Assembly (NCBI GenBank): GCA_001871075.1 | Contig: MNUP01000123.1 | Coordinates: forward strand, 1-58,779 | Direction of reading: 5' to 3' | DNA: 58,779 bases | DNA from: Candidatus Desantisbacteria bacterium CG1_02_49_89 | GTDB lineage: Bacteria; Desantisbacteria; UBA1551 | Part shown: positions 24,303 through 32,804 of the stretch, piece by piece | Position numbering within the stretch: the first letter of the stretch is position 1 | Layout of the letters: each line of letters begins with the position of its first letter | Program-made: the position numbers and the translations under genes | The notes under the pieces: model-generated | What the model saw: the letters and a program-made list of their open reading frames with translations, nothing else | Told to the model about the DNA's origin: nothing | Databases searched by the model: none

Positions 24303-24533
24303 AACCAGACCGCCTGAAAAGGCGGTTTTTTCTCCCCAAGGGGACTTCGGCTTCGCCTCAGCTTGACCCGCCTTGCGAAAATAGGCGAGGTCCGCGTCTC
24401 TGAGCCCTAAAGTGGGGTTTGCACTTGCTCCCTCGCAGCTCCGATGTAAAATCGGAGCAGGCTGCAGGGATCTGCGTCTTTGGGTTTAAAAGTATGCTTT
24501 CTCCTTGACAAACTCGGGTTTTTGATGTATAAT
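24303..24533 (+). repeat. cassette repeat R2 (terminator plus promoter)
   Basis: R2 repeats R1 without its internal duplications. The terminator lies at 24309-24332, and TTGACA (24505-24510), 17 bases and TATAAT (24528-24533) form its promoter. It closes the ATPase unit and opens the RHH-PIN unit, so each gene unit is insulated and independently expressed. Confidence 0.85.
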
Positions 24534-24584
24534 ATACACCACTACTTATGAAGCAATGGAAAATAAACCAAGGAGCATAATAAT

Positions 24585-24839
24585 ATGAAAAGGACACAGA
24601 TCTACATATCAGAAAGGGAGGCGTCAGCCCTGTCAAGCATAGGCGCCATAACGAAGAAGTCCGTAAGCGAGCTCATACGCGGGGCCATTGACCAGCTGTA
24701 TATAAACGACAGGACCGTGCATTTTGACCAGATAGTCCGCGAGGTAGGCGGCATCTGGAAAAAGAGGAAAGACAACGGCGGGGCATACGAATACGTCAGG
24801 GGCCTGCGTTCGGACAGGCGCTCGCAAGCGGCAAAATGA
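24585..24839 (+). CDS. ribbon-helix-helix antitoxin of a PIN toxin
   Basis: This 84-residue protein starts MKRTQIYISEREASALSSI, a ribbon-helix-helix DNA-binding domain (strand RTQIYI, helices EREASALSSI and SVSELIRGAIDQLY), with a charged tail that would bind the toxin. AAGGAG lies 10 bases upstream of the ATG. Its last four bases overlap the PIN-domain toxin gene. It would repress the R2-borne promoter or a site in the 50-base leader, but no clear operator is seen. Confidence 0.82.
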   Translation: MKRTQIYISEREASALSSIGAITKKSVSELIRGAIDQLYINDRTVHFDQIVREVGGIWKKRKDNGGAYEYVRGLRSDRRSQAAK

Positions 24840-25243
24840 ACAAATACCTGATAGACACGGATGTTTTGATCGAACTCCTCAGGGGAAAACAGAAGGTAAT
24901 TTCCTATCTTGATAACCTTCATAAAGAAGGCAGTGCTTTTTTCTATTCCCCCGTCACAAAAGCGGAGATTTTCCACGGCATCAGAAAGGGCGAGGAGGGA
25001 AGGATCAACCTGCTTTTTAGTTCCATGGAATGCGTTCCTGTTACGGACGAGGTCGGGGAAAAGGCGGGTTTATACCTGAAACAGTTCCGGTCCGGTCACA
25101 GCACCCAGATGGGAGACGCCATCATCGCCGCGTCTGCTTTTTACGCGGGCGCGGTTCTTGTTACGTGCAATGAAAAGCATTATCCGATGAAAGACATTAA
25201 GATTGTCATCCCGGTTAAGCAAACAAAGGCGCGGCTACAGTAA
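24836..25243 (+). CDS. VapC-type PIN-domain toxin
   Basis: The 135-residue protein has the PIN ribonuclease acidic residues: D7 in LIDTDVLIELLRG, a Glu in VTKAEIFHGI, and the Asp in QMGDAIIAASA, with a further polar site near VTCNEKHYP. PIN toxins cut specific RNAs and are kept in check by the antitoxin encoded just upstream. Start and antitoxin stop overlap (ATGA). Confidence 0.88.
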   Translation: MNKYLIDTDVLIELLRGKQKVISYLDNLHKEGSAFFYSPVTKAEIFHGIRKGEEGRINLLFSSMECVPVTDEVGEKAGLYLKQFRSGHSTQMGDAIIAASAFYAGAVLVTCNEKHYPMKDIKIVIPVKQTKARLQ

Positions 25244-25279
25244 GAAATATATTAGAACAGTAGATATGAAGAGGGCTGA

Positions 25280-25840
25280 ATGAACACAAAGAACCCGCCG
25301 GAATTCAAAAAATTGAAGTCGATCGCAGAGCCATTCAAAAAAAGGCTTTATTTTGTCGGCATACTGACCAGGTATCTTAAGGGGGAAGCGGTAAAACCGG
25401 TTGTGGTCGGCGGTAACGCCGTAGAATTCTACACGTTCGGAGGTTATGCGACAGGGGATATTGACATCGTGTATCCGGAAACAGAGGCAGCGGGAAGCCT
25501 GCTTCGCGGATGGGGATTTAAAAAAGAAGGCAGGCACTGGTTTTCTGAGGATCTGGACATTATGATTGAAATACCTTCTTCCATGCTTGAGCCCGCGGAG
25601 AAAAAGAACGTCGTAAAAATTTTGGTGGAAGGGCTGGACGTTTATATAATCGGTATAGAGGATCTTATCGTGGACCGGCTGAATTCTTTTGTATGGTGGA
25701 AATACGCCAGAGACGGAGAATGGGCGGCTGAACTGATGGAAATCCACGATAAAAAGATTGACTGGAAATACCTGCGTAAGCGCAGCAGAGAAGAAGGCAC
25801 GCTCCATGCTTTGGCCAGGCTGAGGAAGAAGAAAAAATGA
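25280..25840 (+). CDS. nucleotidyltransferase-like protein (DUF6036-type)
   Basis: The 186-residue protein has VVVGGNAVEFYTFGGYATGDIDIVYPE at about residues 41-67. The GG-N-AVE and D-D motifs are the nucleotidyltransferase signature found in AbiEii/DUF6036-like proteins. A later part reads VYIIGIEDLIVDRLNSFVWWKYARDGEWA, also typical. The gene overlaps the next, a 76-codon gene, by four bases. Such pairs often act as toxin-antitoxin or phage-defence modules, but which role applies here is not shown. Confidence 0.7.
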   Translation: MNTKNPPEFKKLKSIAEPFKKRLYFVGILTRYLKGEAVKPVVVGGNAVEFYTFGGYATGDIDIVYPETEAAGSLLRGWGFKKEGRHWFSEDLDIMIEIPSSMLEPAEKKNVVKILVEGLDVYIIGIEDLIVDRLNSFVWWKYARDGEWAAELMEIHDKKIDWKYLRKRSREEGTLHALARLRKKKK

Positions 25841-26067
25841 GAAATTACGGGGATTTTGACAGATACGCAAGGGCAAACAGAAAGAAATATGCCGAGGCAA
25901 GAGGAAGGGTGCTTGTCTTGAATATTAAAAAGGACGGCTGCAAGCCGAAAGACGCAGACGAGATGAAGATTCTGCGCATTCTTGCGTCTGCCAGAATGAA
26001 ACGCTGGCAGAGAGAAGGGAAATTTAAAATAATTGGTCCGCGCGAATACGCGTTAAAAATATTTTAA
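25837..26067 (+). CDS. small basic partner of the nucleotidyltransferase-like protein
   Basis: This 76-residue, strongly basic protein (MRNYGDFDRYARANRKKYAE...) is not recognised. It is mostly helical by eye and ends with FKIIGPREYALKIF. Overlap with the preceding gene (ATGA) shows that both are made together. Partners of MNT- or AbiEii-type proteins are usually antitoxins or regulators; this one shows no ribbon-helix-helix or HEPN motif. Confidence 0.6.
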   Translation: MRNYGDFDRYARANRKKYAEARGRVLVLNIKKDGCKPKDADEMKILRILASARMKRWQREGKFKIIGPREYALKIF

Positions 26068-26077
26068 AGAGGCAAAA

Positions 26078-28963
26078 ATGGACATGCCGCCGCAGTACAA
26101 CCCGAAGGAAACCGAAGACAGGTGGTACAAATACTGGATGGACAAGGGCTATTTCAGGGCGGACAGCAAAAGCGGAAAAGAGCCTTTCTGCATGGTGATA
26201 CCTCCGCCCAATATCACAGGTTCCCTTCACATGGGCCACGCGCTCAATAACACCCTGCAGGACATCCTCACCCGCTGGAAAAGAATGAGCGGGTTCAGCG
26301 CCCTGTGGCTTCCCGGGACCGACCACGCGGGCATTGCCACCCAGAACGTTATTGAAAGGGAGCTGAAAAAAGAAGGGCTCACCCGCCAGCAGGTTGGAAG
26401 AGAAGATTTCATTAAGCGTGTGTGGAAATGGAGGGACAGCACAGGGGGCACCATAATCAACCAGCTGAAGAAGCTGGGCTGTTCGTGCGACTGGTCCAGG
26501 ACGCGTTTTACAATGGACGAAGGCCTTTCAAAAGCCGTCCAGCAGGTTTTTATAACGCTTTATAACGAAGGACTTATTTACAGGGACACATATATCATAA
26601 ACTGGTGCCCGAGGTGCCAGACAGCGCTTTCAGACCTGGAAGCAGAGCACCAGGAAGTTGCCGGCCATTTGTATTATGTGAAATATGAACTGATTGGCAA
26701 TGATATTAGAGTCAAAGTTGCGACGCACGACGCACAGCTTGCCCGCCAATCTTGCTGGGCGGGACGTACGACGCACGACTGTATCACAGTGGCAACCACC
26801 CGGCCCGAAACCATCTTCGGGGACGTGGCGATCGCGGTGAACCCGAAAGACAAGCGGTATAAGAATTTTATAGGCAAAAAGGTGCGCGTGCCTGAGCTGT
26901 GCGGCGGGAGAGAGATACCTGTTATTGCGGATGATTATGTTGACATCAAGTTCGGGACCGGCTGCCTTAAAATAACGCCGGCGCATGATCCCGCGGATTT
27001 CGAGATAGGCCGCAGGCATAAGCTCGAGGCGATAAACGTCATATCCGCTGACGGAAAAATGAACGGGGAAGCGGGGAAATACGCGGGGCTTGACAGGTTC
27101 GAGTGCCGCAAGGCCCTTGTCGAGGATCTGAAGAACCAGGGACGCCTGGAGAAGACCGAGGACTACAAATACACGATGGGTTCCTGCTACCGCTGCCACA
27201 CATATGTTGAACCCTACCTTTCAAAACAGTGGTTTGTGCGGATGAAGGAACTGGCGAAACCCGCTATAAAGGCGGTTAAGGACGGCAAGGTAAGATTCGT
27301 GCCGAAGAGCTGGGGAAAGACCTATTATCTGTGGATGGACAATATCAGGGACTGGTGCATTTCAAGGCAGATATGGTGGGGGCACAGGATACCTGTCTGG
27401 TACTGTAAAAATGAAAAATGCCCTCCGGTTGTTTCCACCTCACGGCCGGCAAAGTGCCCGGAATGCGGCGGCGCGGAATTTTCGCAGGACGAAGACGTGC
27501 TGGACACCTGGTTCAGCTCAGCGCTCTGGCCTTTTTCAACCCTGGGCTGGCCCGATAAAACCGATGACCTCAGATTTTTCTACCCGACAACGGTCCTCTC
27601 AACGGCTTTTGACATAATTTTCTTCTGGGTCGCGAGGATGATCATAATGGGGATGCATTTCATGAAAGACGTTCCTTTCAGGACCGTTTACATACACGCG
27701 CTCGTGCGCGACCCCGAAGGCCAGAAGATGAGCAAGTCCAGGGGGAATGTCGTGGACCCGCTGGGGATCATGGATGTTTACGGCACGGACGCGCTAAGGT
27801 TCACGATGTCATCCCTGGCAGTGAAGGGAAGGGACATATACCTTTCAGAGGAGCGCATACAGGGGTACAGGAATTTCATGAACAAGATATGGAACGCCAG
27901 CAGGTTTATACTCATGAACCTTGCTAATAGCTCAATAGCTCAATTGTCCAATAGCTCAATTGTAAAGGAATTATCTTCTAATTCGACGCACGACCCGCTA
28001 GGGCGACGCACGACGCACGACGAATTGACGGTGGCTGACAGGTGGATCATGTCGCGCCTGAACCAGGTCACAAAAGAAGTAACAGGCCATCTTGAAAAGT
28101 ATGATTTTGACAAGGCAAGCCTCGCGCTATACGATTTCTTCTGGCACGAGTTCTGCGACTGGTACCTTGAAATTGCCAAACTACAACTATCAGTGACCAG
28201 TGGTCAGTGGCCAGCAGACAGCAAGCTGCAGACAGCAGACAATGAAAAGACTGCTCACTACTCACTACTCACCACTCAACACTGTCTTTTCCGGACCCTG
28301 GAGCAGAGCTTGCGTTTAATGCATCCGTTCGTGCCGTTTATTACAGAGGAAATATGGCAAACCTTAAAGACAGTGGACAGTGGACAGTGGTCAGTGGACA
28401 GTGAAAGCAATAATTCGATGCACGAGAGTATCATGGTGAGCAAATGGCCGGAATACAATAAGAAGGAAACTGACGCAAAGGCAACAGCCCAGATGGAACT
28501 GGTAAAAGCGATAGTGTTCGCGGTCAGGAATATCCGTTCAGAGCTGAACATACACCCCGGGGCAAAAATAAAAGCGATTTTTAGTTACACTGCCAAAAAG
28601 CCGCTTAAGGCAATTGATATCCTGAACTCGAACGCAGCATACATTAAATGGCTGGCAGGCATAGAAGAGATGAGTGTTGGGGAAGACCTTACGAAACCCA
28701 GGCCCGCGGCTGTGGCTGTGGTTAAAGGGATCGAGATCTACATACCGCTTGAAGGGCTGATCGACATCCAGAAGGAAACTGACAGGATAAAGAAGGAGAT
28801 CGAAAAAGCCGGCAATGACCTGAAGGGCCTAAAGGCAAGGCTCAGGAACAAGGAATTCCTCAAGAAGGCGCCTGAAGAAGTTGTGACTAAAGAGAAAGAC
28901 AGGAAAATAGAAACAGAAGCGAGGCTGGGCAAGCTGAAGGAAAATCTCAAAATGCTGGCTTGA
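26078..28963 (+). CDS. valS: valyl-tRNA synthetase with four repeat-encoded insertions
   Basis: The 961-residue enzyme charges tRNA-Val. It has PPPNITGSLHMGHALN (HIGH motif at 51-54), the editing domain with TVATTRPETIFGDVAIAVNP, the tRNA-binding NIRDWCISRQIWWGHRIPVWYC, KMSKS at 550-554, and a C-terminal coiled-coil arm. It is about 80 residues longer than usual. The surplus is in four blocks whose DNA is repeat-like: residues about 215-234 within the editing domain, 615-650 after the Rossmann domain, 701-737 and 764-784 in the anticodon-binding domain. The start at 26078 follows AAGAGG at a normal distance. No T-box leader is seen upstream. Confidence 0.93.
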   Translation: MDMPPQYNPKETEDRWYKYWMDKGYFRADSKSGKEPFCMVIPPPNITGSLHMGHALNNTLQDILTRWKRMSGFSALWLPGTDHAGIATQNVIERELKKEGLTRQQVGREDFIKRVWKWRDSTGGTIINQLKKLGCSCDWSRTRFTMDEGLSKAVQQVFITLYNEGLIYRDTYIINWCPRCQTALSDLEAEHQEVAGHLYYVKYELIGNDIRVKVATHDAQLARQSCWAGRTTHDCITVATTRPETIFGDVAIAVNPKDKRYKNFIGKKVRVPELCGGREIPVIADDYVDIKFGTGCLKITPAHDPADFEIGRRHKLEAINVISADGKMNGEAGKYAGLDRFECRKALVEDLKNQGRLEKTEDYKYTMGSCYRCHTYVEPYLSKQWFVRMKELAKPAIKAVKDGKVRFVPKSWGKTYYLWMDNIRDWCISRQIWWGHRIPVWYCKNEKCPPVVSTSRPAKCPECGGAEFSQDEDVLDTWFSSALWPFSTLGWPDKTDDLRFFYPTTVLSTAFDIIFFWVARMIIMGMHFMKDVPFRTVYIHALVRDPEGQKMSKSRGNVVDPLGIMDVYGTDALRFTMSSLAVKGRDIYLSEERIQGYRNFMNKIWNASRFILMNLANSSIAQLSNSSIVKELSSNSTHDPLGRRTTHDELTVADRWIMSRLNQVTKEVTGHLEKYDFDKASLALYDFFWHEFCDWYLEIAKLQLSVTSGQWPADSKLQTADNEKTAHYSLLTTQHCLFRTLEQSLRLMHPFVPFITEEIWQTLKTVDSGQWSVDSESNNSMHESIMVSKWPEYNKKETDAKATAQMELVKAIVFAVRNIRSELNIHPGAKIKAIFSYTAKKPLKAIDILNSNAAYIKWLAGIEEMSVGEDLTKPRPAAVAVVKGIEIYIPLEGLIDIQKETDRIKKEIEKAGNDLKGLKARLRNKEFLKKAPEEVVTKEKDRKIETEARLGKLKENLKMLA
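26720..26779. repeat. valS in-frame insertion 1
   Basis: cgacgcacgacgca units flank the palindrome gcccgccaat-ctt-gctgggcggg, which also lies in the hydB-hydG gap at about 5140-5164. The block disturbs the start of the editing domain just before CITVATTRPETIF. Confidence 0.75.
27919..28026. repeat. valS in-frame insertion 2
   Basis: aatagctcaat units (three copies) are followed by cgacgcacgac units (three copies). The peptide is rich in Ser, Asn, Ile and Thr and unlike any synthetase part. The latter unit is shared with insertion 1. Confidence 0.75.
28180..28288. repeat. valS in-frame insertion 3
   Basis: gaccagtggtcagtggccag, agcagacagcaagctgcagacagc and actcactactcaccactcaa units follow one another. 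Family sequence stops at EIAKLQL and resumes at RTLEQSLRLMHPFVPF. Confidence 0.75.
28366..28430. repeat. valS in-frame insertion 4
   Basis: Four acagtggacagtgg-type units encode VDSGQWSVDSES between EEIWQTLK and SIMVSKWPEY, where normal synthetases have a short turn. Confidence 0.7.
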
Positions 28964-28973
28964 TAATTCTGTT

Positions 28974-29020
28974 AAATCCCCCTCATTCCCCCTTTACAAA
29001 GGGGGATGGAAGGGGGATTT
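28974..29020. repeat. long hairpin between valS and the transglycosylase gene
   Basis: aaatccccctcattcccccttt pairs almost perfectly with aaagggggatggaagggggattt around acaa-type loop bases. A related shorter form lies near 19020-19037. It may slow or end transcription although no U tract follows. Confidence 0.65.
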
Positions 29021-29032
29021 CGCAAACACAAA

Positions 29033-29887
29033 ATGTATATTATAAAGAGAAGGTTTTTATTTTGGGCAGCGTGTTTTATATTTACCGGCTTATCCATCGC
29101 AGGAGCGGATGCTTACTATGAGAACCTGACCGGGAAAAAATTCAAGACAACAGGGGAAGTAAGGGGAGTGATGAGCGAGGACGGCATGATTTCCGTCATG
29201 ATGGAAAGGGAAGACGGGGAATGCATTGTCGTGTACTGGGATAACAGCACCTACAATTCGCTCAAGAGCGTGCTGTCCAGCGGTAACCGGGTATCGGCGG
29301 TGGTAAAGGTGGTTGATGGCGGCAGCATAATCGGGGTTTCCGCGGAAAGGTTGGCAAGGATCATAGACACGAAAAAAACCTCGACCTTGCTGGATAAAAA
29401 CAGGAAGCTGAGCTCGTCGGACCTGCAGGCGATAAACGTTTACGAGAAAACAATAAAATATTTCAATCCCAAACTTACCAGCGCCGAAGTACGGAAGATC
29501 TCTTCAAGCATCCTGACTTACAGCAGGCTGCACAACGTAGACCCAAGGCTTGTTGTAGCGGTTATAGCGGTGGAATCGGATTTCAAAATTGACGCCCGCT
29601 CTGTCAAGGGTGCCGTGGGCCTGGGCCAGCTTATGCCCCAGACCGCGAAGAGCCTGAAGGTTAACCCGCATATTATAGAAGAAAATATCCGCGGAACCAC
29701 GTCCTACCTGCGTTTCTGCATGGAGCAGTGGAAGAAATATCCTTACCTCACCGTCCCTCTCGCGCTCGCTGCCTACAACGCAGGGCCTGCGGCAGTCGCC
29801 AAGCACGGCGGGATCCCGCCCTATTACGAAACCCAGAACTACGTCATAAGGGTCATGGACCTCTACGCGAAACTCTGTAGCAAATAA
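29033..29887 (+). CDS. lytic transglycosylase (SLT domain)
   Basis: This exported 284-residue protein starts MYIIKRRFLFWAACFIFTGL, a signal peptide ending near AGADA. The first 100 residues form an uncharacterised beta-rich part. The C-terminal SLT domain has the catalytic Glu in VAVIAVESDFKIDARS, the GAVGLGQLMPQTAKSL motif and LALAAYNAGPAAVAKHGG. It would cut peptidoglycan in the periplasm. The start at 29033 is preferred because the longer frame begins inside the hairpin repeat and would put charged residues before the signal sequence. Confidence 0.88.
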   Translation: MYIIKRRFLFWAACFIFTGLSIAGADAYYENLTGKKFKTTGEVRGVMSEDGMISVMMEREDGECIVVYWDNSTYNSLKSVLSSGNRVSAVVKVVDGGSIIGVSAERLARIIDTKKTSTLLDKNRKLSSSDLQAINVYEKTIKYFNPKLTSAEVRKISSSILTYSRLHNVDPRLVVAVIAVESDFKIDARSVKGAVGLGQLMPQTAKSLKVNPHIIEENIRGTTSYLRFCMEQWKKYPYLTVPLALAAYNAGPAAVAKHGGIPPYYETQNYVIRVMDLYAKLCSK

Positions 29888-29976
29888 AGATTACAGCGAT
29901 AACTGAACGATTACAGCGATAAAAAATTTAAAGTATTTATCGATGCCATCGATCTTTTAATCGCTGCAATCATTCC
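29888..29976. repeat. palindromic quasi-repeat array before uvrB
   Basis: The left arm has two gattacagcgataa units (29888-29922). An AT-rich core follows. The right arm has catcgatcttttaatcgctgc-like inverted units (29941-29976). It fills the whole gap between the two genes. Confidence 0.65.
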
Positions 29977-29986
29977 AAAGGAAAAA

Positions 29987-32008
29987 ATGAAATTCAAATT
30001 AGCTGCGCCATTCAAGCCGGCAGGCGGCCAGCCGGACGCGGTTGAAAAGCTCGTGAAGGGCATCAGCTCCGGCATGAGGTTCCAGACCCTGCTGGGCGTC
30101 ACGGGTTCGGGCAAGACATACACTCTCGCGAACGTCATAGAAAAGATACAGAAGCCGGTGCTGGTGATGTCCCACAACAAGACCCTGGCCGCTCAGCTCT
30201 ACAGCGAGTTCTCGTCCTTCTTCCCGGAAAACGCGGTCCGGTATTTCGTTTCCTTCTATGATTACTACCAGCCTGAAGCATACCTTCCCGGTACCGATAC
30301 CTACATTGAAAAAGACGCGGACCTGAACGAGGAAATAGACCGCCTGAGGCTGCTGGCGACCGAATCCCTGATGGAGAGGGATGATGTGATAATCGTCGCA
30401 AGCGTTTCCTGCATCTACAGCCTCGGCTCGCCTTTTGATTACCGCCAGCTCCACATAAAGCTTAAAAAAGGGATGTTCATCTCGAGGGACACGATAGCCA
30501 GGAGGCTGGTGGACATCCAGTACCAGCGCAACGAGATAGATTTCCGCAGGGGAAAATTCAGGATGCGCGGGGATACCATTGAAATTTTTCCCGCTTACAC
30601 AGAAGAGCCTTTGCGCGTGGAGCTTTTCGGCGACGAGATCAAAAGGATATCGGTGATACACCCGGTAAGCGCTGAGATCCTGGAAGAAAGGGAAGAAGCA
30701 TCCGTATACCCGGCAAAGCACTTCGTGACCACCCGCCCCCAGCTGCAGAGCGCGCTGGGTAACATAAGGAATGAACTGAAAGAAAGGCTTGGGGAGCTGA
30801 GAAGCGAAAACAGGCTGGTCGAGGCCCAGCGCCTGGAGCAGAGGGCGAACTACGACCTTGAAATGCTGGAGGAAATAGGGCACTGCTCAGGCATAGAAAA
30901 TTATTCGGCGCACCTTTCAGGCAGGAAACCGGGAGAACGGCCTTTCTGCCTTATCGACTATTACTGCAAGGAAGGCCTTCCGGCCCAGTTCCTTACGATC
31001 ATCGACGAATCGCACGTCTCGATCCCGCAGATCGGCGGGATGTATGAGGGGGACAGGTCCAGGAAGGAGACACTTGTTGAATACGGGTTCAGGCTACCGT
31101 CATGCCTGGACAACCGCCCTTTAAAGTGGAAGGAATTCGAGGACCTGATAGGCCAGACAGTGTTCGTTTCGGCAACGCCGGGCCAGTACGAGCTCAAGAA
31201 CAGCAAACAGGTTGTGGAGCTGGTGATCCGCCCGACATTCCTGGTAGACCCTCCGGTCTCGGTCAGGCCGGTAAAGAACCAGGTTGACGACCTGATAGCG
31301 GAGATCAGAAAAAGGGTGGAGAAAAAACAGAGGGTGCTTGTAACCACGCTCACAAAGAAGATGGCAGAGGACCTTACGGATTATCTCAGGGACCTGGACA
31401 TTAAAGTGAAATATCTGCACTCGGAAGTCGAGACACTGGACAGGATAGAGATCCTGAGGGACCTGCGCCTGGGCAAGTTCGACTGCCTTATCGGAATAAA
31501 TCTTCTGCGGGAAGGCCTGGACCTTCCGGAGGTCGCCTGCGTCGCCATACTGGACGCTGACAAGGAAGGATTTTTGCACAGCATTAATTCCCTGATACAG
31601 ATAAGCGGCCGCACGGCGCGCAACATCGACGGCGAAGTGATAATGTACGCGGACAGGATGACGTCCGGCATCAGGGGCGCGGTCAGCGAGATGGAAAGGC
31701 GCAGGAAAGTCCAGCTGGAATACAACAGGGAGCACGGCATCACCCCCAGGTCCATCTACAAGACGCAGGAAGAAATACTTGAGGCGACTAAAATAGCGTC
31801 GTTCGTAAGGGAAAAGGACGCGGTTGAGCTGGGCCTGGGCGGCAAGACCGGCCTTATCAAGAAAGGCGAGATATTAAGGTTCCTTTATAAAGAGATGGGA
31901 CGCCACGCCGCAAAACTCGAATTTGAAAAAGCCGCGAAGGTAAGGGACGAGATCAGGAAGATTTCCGGGGATACGCCCAACCCGGTCTATTTCAAGCTAA
32001 AAAAATAG
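29987..32008 (+). CDS. uvrB: excinuclease ABC subunit B
   Basis: The 673-residue DNA repair helicase-like protein of the UvrABC system has LLGVTGSGKTYTLANVIE (Walker A, residues 37-44), the beta-hairpin region YYDYYQPEAYLPGTDTYIEKD that opens the DNA (about 93-115), the Walker B-like LTIIDESHVSIPQ and helicase motif QISGRTARN. The C-terminal UVR domain (EMGRHAAKLEFEKAAKVRDEI) binds UvrC. It keeps the family's normal length and shows no repeat insertions. AAAGGAAAAA precedes the ATG. Confidence 0.97.
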   Translation: MKFKLAAPFKPAGGQPDAVEKLVKGISSGMRFQTLLGVTGSGKTYTLANVIEKIQKPVLVMSHNKTLAAQLYSEFSSFFPENAVRYFVSFYDYYQPEAYLPGTDTYIEKDADLNEEIDRLRLLATESLMERDDVIIVASVSCIYSLGSPFDYRQLHIKLKKGMFISRDTIARRLVDIQYQRNEIDFRRGKFRMRGDTIEIFPAYTEEPLRVELFGDEIKRISVIHPVSAEILEEREEASVYPAKHFVTTRPQLQSALGNIRNELKERLGELRSENRLVEAQRLEQRANYDLEMLEEIGHCSGIENYSAHLSGRKPGERPFCLIDYYCKEGLPAQFLTIIDESHVSIPQIGGMYEGDRSRKETLVEYGFRLPSCLDNRPLKWKEFEDLIGQTVFVSATPGQYELKNSKQVVELVIRPTFLVDPPVSVRPVKNQVDDLIAEIRKRVEKKQRVLVTTLTKKMAEDLTDYLRDLDIKVKYLHSEVETLDRIEILRDLRLGKFDCLIGINLLREGLDLPEVACVAILDADKEGFLHSINSLIQISGRTARNIDGEVIMYADRMTSGIRGAVSEMERRRKVQLEYNREHGITPRSIYKTQEEILEATKIASFVREKDAVELGLGGKTGLIKKGEILRFLYKEMGRHAAKLEFEKAAKVRDEIRKISGDTPNPVYFKLKK

Positions 32009-32058
32009 GGGTCAGACTTTCAATTTTTTCAAATTTACCATCCATAATTACGACCATT

Positions 32059-32087
32059 TTGACTTTTCCATTAATTTATGCTATAAT
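32059..32087 (+). promoter_or_regulatory. promoter of the PIN-domain module
   Basis: TTGACT (32059-32064), a 17-base spacer and TATAAT (32082-32087) lie 17 bases before the first start codon. Confidence 0.7.
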
Positions 32088-32104
32088 ATTAATTCAAGGA
32101 TTTA

Positions 32105-32344
32105 ATGAAGAAAGAATTCAGAAACAAGAAATTGGGGATTTATCAGAATGGCAGTTCTTTGCCGCGCTGCTACTGGAGAAAGTGCGGAAGGAAGAAAGCA
32201 CCTTCTGTATTGATAAAGTGCGGGGACTGTGATGAAAAAGTAGAGATTTATTATGATAAATATGGAATTGAAATTAATGGCATAAATGCTTCCGTAGAAT
32301 GGTGGAAAGGATTTTTTGATTATATTTTCAATAAATCGCAGTGA
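32105..32344 (+). CDS. hypothetical protein with cysteine pairs (79 aa)
   Basis: The protein is not recognised. It has CYWRKCGRKK and IKCGDCDEKVEIYYD, which could hold zinc, and a final aromatic segment (VEWWKGFFDYIF). It is the first gene behind a consensus promoter, and only seven bases separate it from the PIN gene, so it may be part of the toxin-antitoxin module. Composition is AT-rich, like the other accessory genes. Confidence 0.6.
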   Translation: MKKEFRNKKLGIYQNGSSLPRCYWRKCGRKKAPSVLIKCGDCDEKVEIYYDKYGIEINGINASVEWWKGFFDYIFNKSQ

Positions 32345-32351
32345 GGACTAA

Positions 32352-32804
32352 TTGAAAATTTACCTTGATGTCTGCTGCCTGAACAGACCCTTTGATGAAC
32401 CTGCTTCTGATAGGATTCGTCTTGAAGCAGAAGCAGTTCTATCAATTCTTAACCGTGGAGAATCAGGAAAATTAATTTTATTAGGGAGCGAACTGATAGA
32501 TTTCGAGATTTCTAAAATTCCTGACCAGGAAAGAAAACAAAAAGTTGTTATTTTGTCTTCCATTCTGCAATCTAACATTCTTGTTAATGAAGACATAGAG
32601 AAACGTGCATCTGAACTTGGGAATCTTGGATTTAAGCCTTTTGATGCTTTGCATATTGCCTGTGCTGAGGATGGTAAAGCCGACTTTCTACTGACTACAG
32701 ACGATGAATTGTTATATAAGGCCTTACAAAATATTAAAAGACTTAAGGTAAAGATAGCAAATCCTGTTGAATTTGTAATGGAGGTGATAAAAAATGAAAG
32801 TTGA
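32352..32804 (+). CDS. PIN-domain ribonuclease-like toxin
   Basis: The 150-residue protein shows a PIN fold: D6 in [14 protein letters not shown], Glu in [11 protein letters not shown], Asp in [27 protein letters not shown]. The start is TTG at 32352, with GAGGA 6 bases upstream. The next gene overlaps by 11 bases and is read from a strong site inside this gene. PIN proteins with the [11 protein letters not shown] start usually form a pair with a small downstream gene. Confidence 0.82.
   Translation: MKIYLDVCCLNRPFDEPASDRIRLEAEAVLSILNRGESGKLILLGSELIDFEISKIPDQERKQKVVILSSILQSNILVNEDIEKRASELGNLGFKPFDALHIACAEDGKADFLLTTDDELLYKALQNIKRLKVKIANPVEFVMEVIKNES

Noticed and set aside
22533-24533. Integron attC-type cassettes
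   Set aside because: R1 and R2 are long, carry terminator and promoter, show no core-site pairs and no integrase is near; recombination between repeats is the simpler idea.
29999-30883. 294-codon frame antisense to uvrB
   Set aside because: It is a shadow of uvrB caused by codon bias; the plus-strand protein is complete and unmistakable.
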